Source: Actinomycetales bacterium (GTDB taxonomy: Bacteria > Actinomycetota > Actinomycetes > Actinomycetales > Beutenbergiaceae). From it: DNA of 5,013 bases. A program made the translations under genes and the position numbers. Shown piece by piece: positions 1 through 5,013 of the stretch (position 1 is the stretch's first letter; each line of letters opens with the position of its first letter). The notes under the pieces were generated by a model that ran no database searches, was not told the origin of the DNA, and saw only the letters and a list, made by a program, of their open reading frames with translations. The stretch is from assembly GCA_016649925.1 (NCBI GenBank), contig JAENWO010000226.1, positions 1 through 5,013 of the forward strand. Direction: 5' to 3'.

Positions 1-1
1 C

Positions 2-17
2 TGTGATGCTCCGCACA
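2..17. promoter_or_regulatory. Possible Crp/GlxR-family operator (TGTGA-N6-GCACA)
   Basis: The sequence TGTGATGCTCCGCACA is an imperfect palindrome that matches the TGTGA-N6-TCACA consensus of Crp-type regulators in actinobacteria at nine of the ten defined half-site positions. It lies about 43 bases upstream of the TAGGCT candidate -10 of nth. In several actinobacteria a crp gene lies close to nth, so the site could control nth or a gene to the left of the window. A single match by eye to a short consensus is weak evidence, and a possible divergent reading frame overlaps it. Confidence 0.3.
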
Positions 18-59
18 GTCTGCCATCGACCCGCCCCTCGGTCGGGGAGGACGGGTGCG

Positions 60-65
60 TAGGCT
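60..65 (+). promoter_or_regulatory. Candidate -10 element of the nth promoter (TAGGCT)
   Basis: TAGGCT fits the TANNNT -10 pattern common in actinobacterial housekeeping promoters. No convincing TTGACA-like -35 is visible 16-18 bases upstream, which is usual in this phylum. With standard geometry, transcription would begin near base 72. That gives a leader of about 24 bases, containing GAGGAGG at 84-90, ahead of the GTG at 96. It would also give a nearly leaderless message for the alternative GTG at 75. Confidence 0.35.
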
Positions 66-95
66 GACCTGGGCGTGAGCGACGAGGAGGCCCCC

Positions 96-959
96 GTGCA
101 GAAGGTCGACCCGCTGTTGATCGACGACCTCCTCGGTGAGGCGCACCCGGACGCCCATTGCGAGCTTGACTTCGGCTCCGCACTGGAGCTGCTCGTCGCA
201 ACGGTGCTCTCGGCCCAGTGCACCGACAAGAGGGTCAACCTCACCACGCCCGAGCTGTTCGCGAGGTACCCGCACGCGGTGGACTACGCCGGGGCCGACC
301 GCGCCGAGCTCGAGGACCTGATCCGGCCGACCGGGTTCTTCCGCAACAAGACGCAGTCGTTGATGGGTATCGGGTCGGCTCTCGTCGAGCGGTTCGACGG
401 CGAGGTTCCCGGCGCGCTCGAAGAGCTCGTCTCGCTGCCGGGCGTGGGTCGCAAGACCGCGAACGTCGTCCTCGGGAACGCCTTCGGGGTGCCGGGCATC
501 ACGGTGGACACCCACGTGGGACGGGTGGCCCGTCGGCTCGGCTGGACCACCCAGACCGACCCGGTCAAGGTGGAGCAGGAGATCATGGCGCTGTTCCCGC
601 CGGAGCGGTGGACGACGCTGTGCCACCGCTTGATCTTTCACGGCCGCCGGATCTGCTTCGCCCGCAAACCCGCGTGCGAGACCTGCCCGCTCGCCCCGTA
701 CTGCCCGTCCTACCCGACGGGGGAGCCGCCCAAGGCGCGCGCGCCGCGCAAGGCCGCGGCGGGGACCAGGGCGAAGGCCGGTCGCACGGCGACCGCTGCG
801 ACGAACCCGAAGGCGAGGTCCAGCAAGGCGCCGTCGTCCACGAGGGCCGGCACGACGCCGTCGTCCACGAGGGCCGGCACGACGCCGTCGTCCACGAGGG
901 CCGGCACGACGCCGTCGTCCACGAAGCCGCCGGGGCCCGCGCGGGCCAGCGAGGGCTGA
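96..959 (+). CDS. nth: Endonuclease III, DNA glycosylase/AP lyase (Nth)
   Basis: This cytoplasmic base-excision repair enzyme removes oxidised pyrimidines and cuts the abasic site by beta-elimination. From the GTG at 96 (287 residues), LSAQCTDK lies near residues 38-45 and the helix-hairpin-helix LPGVGRKTA at 114-122, with the catalytic Lys120. The catalytic Asp138 is in VDTHVGR, and a C-X6-C-X2-C-X5-C iron-sulfur cluster uses Cys187, 194, 197 and 203. These numbers equal those of E. coli Nth as I recall them, which supports this start, as does GAGGAGG five bases upstream. An in-frame GTG at 75 would add seven residues and lacks a Shine-Dalgarno sequence, though it could be used leaderless. 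E. coli Nth stops about eight residues after the last cysteine. Here about 84 more follow, rich in Ala, Lys, Arg, Ser, Thr and Pro, including nine-residue repeats. That tail is probably disordered, and its DNA-binding role is only inference. The gene converges on the hydrolase gene. Confidence 0.95.
   Translation: MQKVDPLLIDDLLGEAHPDAHCELDFGSALELLVATVLSAQCTDKRVNLTTPELFARYPHAVDYAGADRAELEDLIRPTGFFRNKTQSLMGIGSALVERFDGEVPGALEELVSLPGVGRKTANVVLGNAFGVPGITVDTHVGRVARRLGWTTQTDPVKVEQEIMALFPPERWTTLCHRLIFHGRRICFARKPACETCPLAPYCPSYPTGEPPKARAPRKAAAGTRAKAGRTATAATNPKARSSKAPSSTRAGTTPSSTRAGTTPSSTRAGTTPSSTKPPGPARASEG
829..924 (+). repeat. 27-bp in-frame tandem repeat in the nth tail
   Basis: Three full units (831-857, 858-884, 885-911) and a partial fourth (912-924) are identical, and two more matching bases precede them. 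Each unit encodes nine residues of the SSTRAGTTP type. Because 27 is a multiple of three, gain or loss of a unit by slippage would change tail length without shifting the frame. The repeat lies well after the iron-sulfur cluster, so the catalytic core would be untouched. Confidence 0.95.
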
Positions 960-1079
960 GTCCACGGCGGGGCGCATCGCGGGGCACGAAGTTGTTGTCC
1001 GGAGGGGTCGTCAGAGCAGGAAGAGGCGACTCCCAGCGACATGTTCGTGGCGCGCGATGGAGCAGGGGCTGGGGCTGAG

Positions 1080-1988
1080 CTAGGGCAGCTCGGCCAACCA
1101 CGCGAGGATCAACTCGCCGACCTCGTCCGCGGCCTCCTCGGGCAGGAAGTGTCCTGCGCCGTCGACCACCACGCGGCTGTAGCGTGAGCGCACCATCAGA
1201 TGGTCGCGCCGGCACGCCCGCGGGAACAGGTTGCGGTCGGACTTGCCGTGCAGCGACAGCACCGGGACGCGCACCGGCGCGCTGACGGACGAGCGGTAGC
1301 GGCGGCCGTCCGCGCGCGGGGTGGACCGGACCAGCCACCGCAGCTGTTCCATCGCGCTGTGGGCGACGAAGGGCAGGCGTGCGGCGTCGGTGTATAGGTC
1401 GACGTCGGGGCACCGCCACCCCGGCGCGCTCCATGCGTGAAGGAGCTGCTCCACGAGGTTGCCGTGCGTCATCGCCCGCTCGGGGAACCAGGGAAGCTGG
1501 AACTGCGCTAGGTGGGCGAGGGTGCGGGCGGGAGCCGCGCGGTGGGCGACGGAGTGCAGGAACACGGGGTGCGGGGCGCCGAGGACACCGATGGCCCGGG
1601 TCACGCCCGGCGCGAGCGAGGGCATCGTCCAGGCCACCTGGCCACCGATGCCGTGGCCGATGACGACCGCGCGGTTCGCGCCGAGGGAGCGCACCACGCC
1701 TGCTACGTCGGCCGCCATCGAGGGGATGCCGTTGCCTGAGGGTGGCTTGTCCGAGCCGCCGTAGCCGCGCAGGTCCATCGCCGCGACCCGGTACCCGGCC
1801 TCCCCGAGCATCGCCAGCTGGTGGCGCCAGGCCCACCAGAACTGCGGGAAGCCGTGCAGCAGGATGACCAGGGGGGCGTCGCCGTCGTCGGGACCGGCGA
1901 CGGCGGTGTGGAACCGGCCGCCGTTCGCCGCGATCATCCGGTGGGTCCAGGGACCCTCACCGAGGATGATGGAAGGGTCGACGCTCAC
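1080..1988 (-). CDS. Alpha/beta-fold hydrolase, EphE-like (epoxide hydrolase family)
   Basis: This is a 302-residue alpha/beta hydrolase, probably cytoplasmic. It shows the oxyanion-hole HGFP at 45-48, DLRGYGGSDKPP at 72-83, a nucleophile elbow GHGIGG at 111-116, a cap region at roughly 140-240, the likely acid Asp251 in HGKSDRNLFP, and His280 in GAGHFLPEE. The layout and DLRGYG-SDKP motif are those of the epoxide hydrolase/haloalkane dehalogenase group. The residue normally Asp or Ser at the elbow is Gly113 (codon GGC at 1650-1652), so classical nucleophilic catalysis is doubtful; substrate and activity are unknown. I chose GTG at 1988, the last start before the conserved VDP...GPW region. 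A GTG at 2072 would add 28 Gly/Arg/Pro-rich residues, but it sits inside a hairpin. TACCCT at 1997-2002 could be a -10 for a nearly leaderless message. Its place next to acs and opposite nth matches ephE (Rv3670) in M. tuberculosis, from memory. Confidence 0.85.
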   Translation of the reverse strand: MSVDPSIILGEGPWTHRMIAANGGRFHTAVAGPDDGDAPLVILLHGFPQFWWAWRHQLAMLGEAGYRVAAMDLRGYGGSDKPPSGNGIPSMAADVAGVVRSLGANRAVVIGHGIGGQVAWTMPSLAPGVTRAIGVLGAPHPVFLHSVAHRAAPARTLAHLAQFQLPWFPERAMTHGNLVEQLLHAWSAPGWRCPDVDLYTDAARLPFVAHSAMEQLRWLVRSTPRADGRRYRSSVSAPVRVPVLSLHGKSDRNLFPRACRRDHLMVRSRYSRVVVDGAGHFLPEEAADEVGELILAWLAELP

Positions 1989-2061
1989 GGTCCCCGAGGG
2001 TACCGCCCGGGGACCGGCTGCGCGCCCGGGCTCCGGCCGGGCTCCGCCCGATCCCCGGCCG

Positions 2062-2089
2062 AACCCCGACACACTCGCGTGTCGGGGTT
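2062..2089 (-). terminator. Stem-loop between acs and the hydrolase gene, possible acs terminator
   Basis: AACCCCGACAC (2062-2072) pairs perfectly with GTGTCGGGGTT (2079-2089) around a six-base loop, giving an 11-bp stem. It begins 46 bases beyond the acs stop in the direction of transcription. There is no T-tract on either side, so it may act as a U-less actinobacterial terminator, a 3'-end stabiliser, or merely attenuate read-through into the hydrolase gene. The right arm shares its GGGGTT with the first unit of the adjoining G-rich array, so the two structures would compete. Confidence 0.5.
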
Positions 2090-2132
2090 GCTTGGGGTTG
2101 CCCTGGGGTTGTTTGGGGTTGCCCTGGGGTTG
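2084..2132 (+). repeat. Five-unit GGGGTTG array with 10-11 bp phasing
   Basis: GGGGTTG occurs five times, starting at 2084, 2094, 2105, 2115 and 2126, with spacings of 10, 11, 10 and 11. The underlying period is 21 bp, with one base differing between the two copies (CTT versus TTT linker). Five four-G tracts separated by 6-7 bases satisfy the usual G-quadruplex pattern on the + strand, which is the template strand for acs. The array lies entirely between the acs stop and the hydrolase gene. Confidence 0.9.
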
Positions 2133-2135
2133 GCC

Positions 2136-4130
2136 TCAGTCGGCGGCGGGAGCCGCGTTCAGCCCGCTCGAGATGAGGTCCATCACGGAGTTGTCCGCGA
2201 GCGTGGTGACGTCCCCGACGGGCCGGTGCTCGGCCACGTCCCGCAGCAGCCGGCGCATGATCTTCCCGGAGCGGGTCTTCGGCAGCTCGGCCACCACGAG
2301 GATGGAGCGCGGCTTGGCGATCGGGCCGATCTGCTTGGCGACGTGGTTGCGAAGCTCGGCGACGACGTCGGACCCCTCGCCCACCTCGTCTGCGCGCCCG
2401 ACGGCCTCACCGCGCAGGATCACGAACGCCACCACGGCCTGACCGGTGGTGTCGTCGCTCGCGCCGACCACGGCGGCCTCGGCCACCGACGGGTGGGAGA
2501 CGAGCGCCGACTCGATCTCCGTGGTGGAGAGCCGGTGCCCGGAGACGTTCATCACGTCGTCGACCCGGCCGAGGAGCCAGATGTCGCCGTCGTCGTCGTA
2601 CTTCGCCCCGTCGCCGGCGAAGTAGATGCCCGGGAACCGGGCCCAGTACGTGTCCTTGAACCGCTGCTCGTCGCCCCAGATGCCGCGCAGCATGGCCGGC
2701 CACGGCTCGGGCAGCACGAGGTAGCCGCCGCCACCCTTGCCCACCGGCTCGCCGGCGTCGTTCCAGATGTCGGCGACGATGCCGGGCAGTGGCACCTGCG
2801 CCGAGCCGGGCTTGGTCGCCGTCACGCCGGGCAGCGGGGAGATCATGATCGCGCCGGTCTCGGTCTGCCACCACGTGTCCACGATCGGGGTGCGGTCCGC
2901 GCCGATGACGCGGCGGTACCACATCCACGCCTCGGGGTTGATGGGCTCACCGACGCTGCCGAGGATGCGCAGGGAGGACAGGTCGAACTGGTCCGGGACG
3001 TCCTCGCCCCACTTCATGCACGTGCGGATCGCGGTCGGGGCGGTGTACAGGATCGTGACGCCGTACTTCTGCACCAACTCCCACCAGCGGCCCTTGTGCG
3101 GGGTGTCCGGGGTGCCCTCGTAGAGCAGCTGGGTGGCACCGTTGATGAGCGGTCCGTAGGTGACGTAGGAGTGACCGGTCACCCAGCCGATGTCCGCGGT
3201 GCACCAGTAGACGTCGGTCTCGGGCTTGAGGTCGAACACGTTGAGGTGCGTGTACGCGCACTGCGTGAGGTACCCCCCGGTGGTGTGCAGGATGCCCTTG
3301 GGCTTCCCGGTGGTCCCCGAGGTGTACAGGATGAACAGGGGGTGCTCGGCGTCCACCGGGACCGGCAGGTGCGTGTCCGGCTCGGCCGCGAGGGCGTCGT
3401 CCCACCAGATGTCGCGGCCCGCGGTCCAGTCGACCTCCTGTCCCGTGCGGCGGACCACCAGCACGTTCGTCACCGTCGTCTCGCCCTTGGCCAGTGCCTC
3501 GTCCACCGCCGGCTTGAGCGCACTGGCCCTGCCACGGCGGTACCCGCCGTCGGATGTGATGACGACCTTCGCATCGGCGTCGATGATCCGGCTGAAGAGA
3601 GCCTCCGCCGAGAAGCCGCCGAACACCACCGAGTGCGTCGCCCCGATCCTGGCGCAGGCCAGCATCGCGATCACGGCCTCGGGGATCATCGGCAGGTAGA
3701 TGGCCACCCGGTCCCCGGTGGTCACGCCCAAGGTGCCCAGGGCGTTCGCCGCCCGGGAGACCTCACGCTGCAGCTCGGCGTAGGTGATCGAACGGGTGTC
3801 GCCGGGCTCGCCCTCGAACAGGATCGCCACCCGGTCACCGTTGCCGGCCTCGACGTGGCGGTCGACGGCGTTGTAGGTCGCGTTGAGCTGTCCGTCACCG
3901 AACCAGCGCGCCCTCGGCGCGTCGGAGAAGTCGAGCACCTCCGTGAAGGGCGTGGACCAGGTGAGAAGGGAGCGGGCCTGCTCGGCCCAGAACCCGAGCC
4001 GGTCGGTGCTGGCCCGGTCGTAGATCTCGGGCTGCGCGTTCGCCTGCGCGGCAAGCTCCGGACTCGGCGGGAACGCCCGCGTCTCGGTGAGCAGGTTCTC
4101 CAAGGTGGGGTTTCCGAGCTGTTCGGTCAT
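2136..4130 (-). CDS. acs: Acetyl-CoA synthetase, AMP-forming
   Basis: Acs activates acetate with ATP to acetyl-AMP, then transfers the acetyl group to CoA, feeding acetate into central metabolism in the cytoplasm. From the ATG at 4130 it has 664 residues (E. coli Acs is 652). The N-terminal region contains GYRRGR (about 196-201), placed to contact CoA. The ATP-binding P-loop YTSGTTGKPKG is at 269-279, and DTWWQTETG is at 418-426. Its second Trp (421) corresponds to the residue that limits the pocket to acetate. The hinge and mobile domain follow with FAGDGAKYDDDGDIWLLGRVDD from 504, then VSGHR. PKTRSGK ends at Lys623, the catalytic lysine that is reversibly acetylated in related enzymes, so similar control is likely. 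A short insertion lies near 574-588. The start is set by GGAGG four bases upstream; a TTG at 4151 would add seven residues. The TGA is at 2136-2138. All key residues are present. Confidence 0.97.
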   Translation of the reverse strand: MTEQLGNPTLENLLTETRAFPPSPELAAQANAQPEIYDRASTDRLGFWAEQARSLLTWSTPFTEVLDFSDAPRARWFGDGQLNATYNAVDRHVEAGNGDRVAILFEGEPGDTRSITYAELQREVSRAANALGTLGVTTGDRVAIYLPMIPEAVIAMLACARIGATHSVVFGGFSAEALFSRIIDADAKVVITSDGGYRRGRASALKPAVDEALAKGETTVTNVLVVRRTGQEVDWTAGRDIWWDDALAAEPDTHLPVPVDAEHPLFILYTSGTTGKPKGILHTTGGYLTQCAYTHLNVFDLKPETDVYWCTADIGWVTGHSYVTYGPLINGATQLLYEGTPDTPHKGRWWELVQKYGVTILYTAPTAIRTCMKWGEDVPDQFDLSSLRILGSVGEPINPEAWMWYRRVIGADRTPIVDTWWQTETGAIMISPLPGVTATKPGSAQVPLPGIVADIWNDAGEPVGKGGGGYLVLPEPWPAMLRGIWGDEQRFKDTYWARFPGIYFAGDGAKYDDDGDIWLLGRVDDVMNVSGHRLSTTEIESALVSHPSVAEAAVVGASDDTTGQAVVAFVILRGEAVGRADEVGEGSDVVAELRNHVAKQIGPIAKPRSILVVAELPKTRSGKIMRRLLRDVAEHRPVGDVTTLADNSVMDLISSGLNAAPAAD

Positions 4131-4134
4131 GGTG

Positions 4135-4139
4135 CCTCC
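4135..4139 (-). promoter_or_regulatory. Ribosome binding site of acs (GGAGG)
   Basis: GGAGG on the - strand ends four bases before the ATG at 4128-4130. It decides the start, because the upstream in-frame TTG at 4149-4151 has no comparable sequence ahead of it. Confidence 0.75.
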
Positions 4140-4169
4140 GGGCAACGTCAACGGTGCAAGCTTGGTCCC

Positions 4170-4175
4170 AGCCTA
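4170..4175 (-). promoter_or_regulatory. Candidate -10 element of the acs promoter (TAGGCT)
   Basis: TAGGCT on the - strand, the same hexamer as in front of nth, would place transcription start near 4163 and give a leader of about 33 bases that includes the GGAGG site. No good -35 is seen. A promoter here fits the hairpin that appears to end the preceding gene's transcript about 75 bases upstream. Confidence 0.35.
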
Positions 4176-4248
4176 CGGGCAACGGGTGTGCCGCCCGAGG
4201 CCCCCGAGGCCCCCGGGGCCGACGGCGTCCCGGTTCCGGAATGCGAGA

Positions 4249-4283
4249 CGGCGCCCGGCGGTGACTGACGCCGTCGGGCGCTG
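4249..4283 (-). terminator. GC-rich hairpin after the membrane protein gene, probable terminator
   Basis: Arms at 4251-4263 and 4269-4281 pair around a five-base loop. Read on the - strand this is a 7-bp GC stem, one mismatch, three more pairs, another mismatch and a closing pair. It begins about 8-10 bases after the TGA (4291-4293) of the membrane protein gene, the usual place for an intrinsic terminator. No T-run follows. Read as + strand RNA the mismatches become G-U pairs and the stem is nearly continuous, but no + strand gene ends here. Confidence 0.5.
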
Positions 4284-4290
4284 CGTGGGC

Positions 4291-5013
4291 TCAGGACGCT
4301 GTGGCCGCTGCAGCCTTGCGACGCTCCTCGCGCCGGCCCTGCCGGCGGGCTCCGTGGGAGACGATGCCGATGAAGATCAGCACGATGCCGTAGGCGAGGA
4401 GCCGCCCGCTCTGGCCGTCGGAGACGAGGTGGTCGGCGAAGTTCTGGCCGAACTGACCCAGACGGTCGATCGTCTCGCTCTGGTCCGTCAGGAAGTTGAG
4501 CGTCATCGTCGGAATGACGAGGAACGTGGCCCCGAAGAGGGTGACGATCGAGCCCATGATGATCGCGCCCACGGAGGACCACCGGGCCGAGAGCAGCACG
4601 AGGATCAGTGCGAGGAGACCACCGGCGAGCTCGATGATCCCCGCGATGTTGACCGCCTCGGGGTTGATGCCGAGGCTGTGGGAGAGCCGCTCCCCGCCGT
4701 CGGCGATGAAGTACCACGACACGGGGACGAAGACGAGCGAGATAAGTACGCCCCACCAGTGCGCCCCGGCGCGCGAACGGGGACCGTCGTCCCAGTCCTC
4801 GAAGGGGTCCGCGGAGTCGGAGCGCGTGGTGTCAAGGCGCGGGGCGACCTCCTCGGCCGAGCGGGTGCTGGCCTCCGGAGGTGTGCCGGTGCCGGAGAAG
4901 CCCAGCGGACGGGTGCGGGTGGAGTCGTTCGCTGCTGCGCCTACGCCTGCGCCTGTGCCGGCTGCTCCCGCGCCGGCTGCTCCCGCGCCGGCTGCTCCCG
5001 CGCCGGCTGCTCC
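4291..5013 (-). CDS. Four-helix integral membrane protein of unknown function (5'-truncated by window edge)
   Basis: The reading frame runs from the TGA at 4291-4293 to the window edge without a stop; 240 residues are visible. I do not recognise the family. Residues 1-20 are an Ala/Gly repeat and about 21-84 a polar linker with an acidic patch (DPFEDWDD). Four hydrophobic segments follow at roughly 86-104, 120-143, 146-167 and 204-219, then an Arg-rich tail (ARRQGRREERRK) ending in Ala/Thr/Ser. The positive tail and long polar N-terminus suggest that both ends are cytoplasmic. Between helices 3 and 4 is a polar stretch of about 36 residues. The GTG at 4720-4722 should not be taken as the start: it would cut helix 1 in half, and no ATG, GTG or TTG occurs in frame upstream of it within the window. 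The true start therefore lies beyond 5013. The gene is codirectional with acs but separated from it by a probable terminator. Confidence 0.8.
   Translation of the reverse strand, partial: GAAGAGAAGAGAAGAGAAGTGAGVGAAANDSTRTRPLGFSGTGTPPEASTRSAEEVAPRLDTTRSDSADPFEDWDDGPRSRAGAHWWGVLISLVFVPVSWYFIADGGERLSHSLGINPEAVNIAGIIELAGGLLALILVLLSARWSSVGAIIMGSIVTLFGATFLVIPTMTLNFLTDQSETIDRLGQFGQNFADHLVSDGQSGRLLAYGIVLIFIGIVSHGARRQGRREERRKAAAATAS
4957..5013 (-). repeat. 15-bp in-frame tandem repeat encoding Ala/Gly units
   Basis: The + strand unit GCCGGCTGCTCCCGC is repeated without error at 4957, 4972, 4987 and 5002, the last copy cut by the window edge, so the array may continue. On the - strand each unit encodes five residues of Ala and Gly, giving a flexible low-complexity N-terminus to the membrane protein. 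A degenerate stretch of the same character at 4930-4956 suggests older copies. Confidence 0.95.

Noticed and set aside
29..56. Hairpin ACCCG/CGGGT plus CCCC/GGGG upstream of nth as a terminator of a left-hand gene
   Set aside because: The arms are interrupted by a four-base bulge, no T-run follows, and the region is better explained as nth leader with a possible opposing ribosome binding site.
829..924. CRISPR-like array suggested by the 27-bp repeats
   Set aside because: The repeats are directly contiguous with no spacers and lie in frame within the nth coding sequence.
218..1078. + strand open frame overlapping nth in another frame
   Set aside because: It is an Arg/Gly-rich shadow of nth; the nth frame carries the catalytic and cluster residues.
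960..1079. Bidirectional terminator or remnant gene between the convergent nth and hydrolase genes
   Set aside because: I see only a 5-bp GAGCT/AGCTC pairing around the hydrolase stop and short direct repeats. No stable stem and no recognisable remnant of marP, NUDIX or thioredoxin-like genes is visible.
583..1836. - strand open frame of 417 codons across the hydrolase and nth
   Set aside because: It overlaps nth antisense and the hydrolase in another frame, and its product is an Arg/Pro/Ala-rich string without motifs.
2024..2042. GCCCGG/CCGGGC hairpin in the leader of the hydrolase gene as a riboswitch or attenuator
   Set aside because: A 6-bp GC stem arises easily by chance in DNA of this composition, and no conserved riboswitch core is recognisable.
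1821..4268. Long + strand open frame (815 codons) opposite acs
   Set aside because: It is antisense to acs and part of the hydrolase gene. Its translation is rich in Gly, Arg, Val, Asp and His with no domain signature, as expected of a shadow frame in high-GC DNA, while acs on the other strand has every family motif.

Overview
The window is high-GC DNA (G/C dominates nearly every third codon position, with frequent GTG starts), typical of an actinobacterium. I cannot name the genus; a Micrococcales-type organism is a guess. It holds four protein genes. Base-excision repair gene nth lies on the + strand at the left. An EphE-like alpha/beta hydrolase, acetyl-CoA synthetase (acs) and a partly captured four-helix membrane protein follow on the - strand. 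There are no RNA genes, insertion sequences, prophage genes or CRISPR arrays.

Layout. Bases 1-95 are the nth leader, with a Crp-like palindrome (2-17), a TAGGCT -10 candidate (60-65) and a Shine-Dalgarno sequence (84-90). nth occupies 96-959 and ends in an unusual basic tail that contains a 27-bp tandem repeat. It converges on the hydrolase (1080-1988, -) across 120 bp in which I see no gene and no clear terminator. Between the hydrolase and acs lies a 147-bp gap (1989-2135) with an 11-bp-stem hairpin and five GGGGTTG units spaced 10-11 bp apart. acs is 2136-4130 (-), with a good ribosome binding site and a possible promoter upstream. A GC-rich hairpin at 4249-4283 follows the membrane protein gene (4291 to beyond 5013, -). 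That gene has no stop or start codon between its first membrane helix and the window edge, so its N-terminus lies outside the window.

How the genes relate. From memory, acs, ephE and nth are close neighbours in Mycobacterium tuberculosis (Rv3667, Rv3670, Rv3674c), with acs and ephE on one strand and nth opposing. The same arrangement appears here in compact form, without the protease (MarP), NUDIX and thioredoxin-like genes that separate ephE from nth there. The genes do not form one pathway: nth is DNA repair, acs is acetate activation, and the hydrolase is of unknown substrate.

Nothing here looks like a new defence or mobile system. The points most worth a second look are the hydrolase, whose nucleophile position is glycine while the acid and histidine are kept; the helically phased G-tract array behind acs; and the two in-frame minisatellites in nth and the membrane protein gene.
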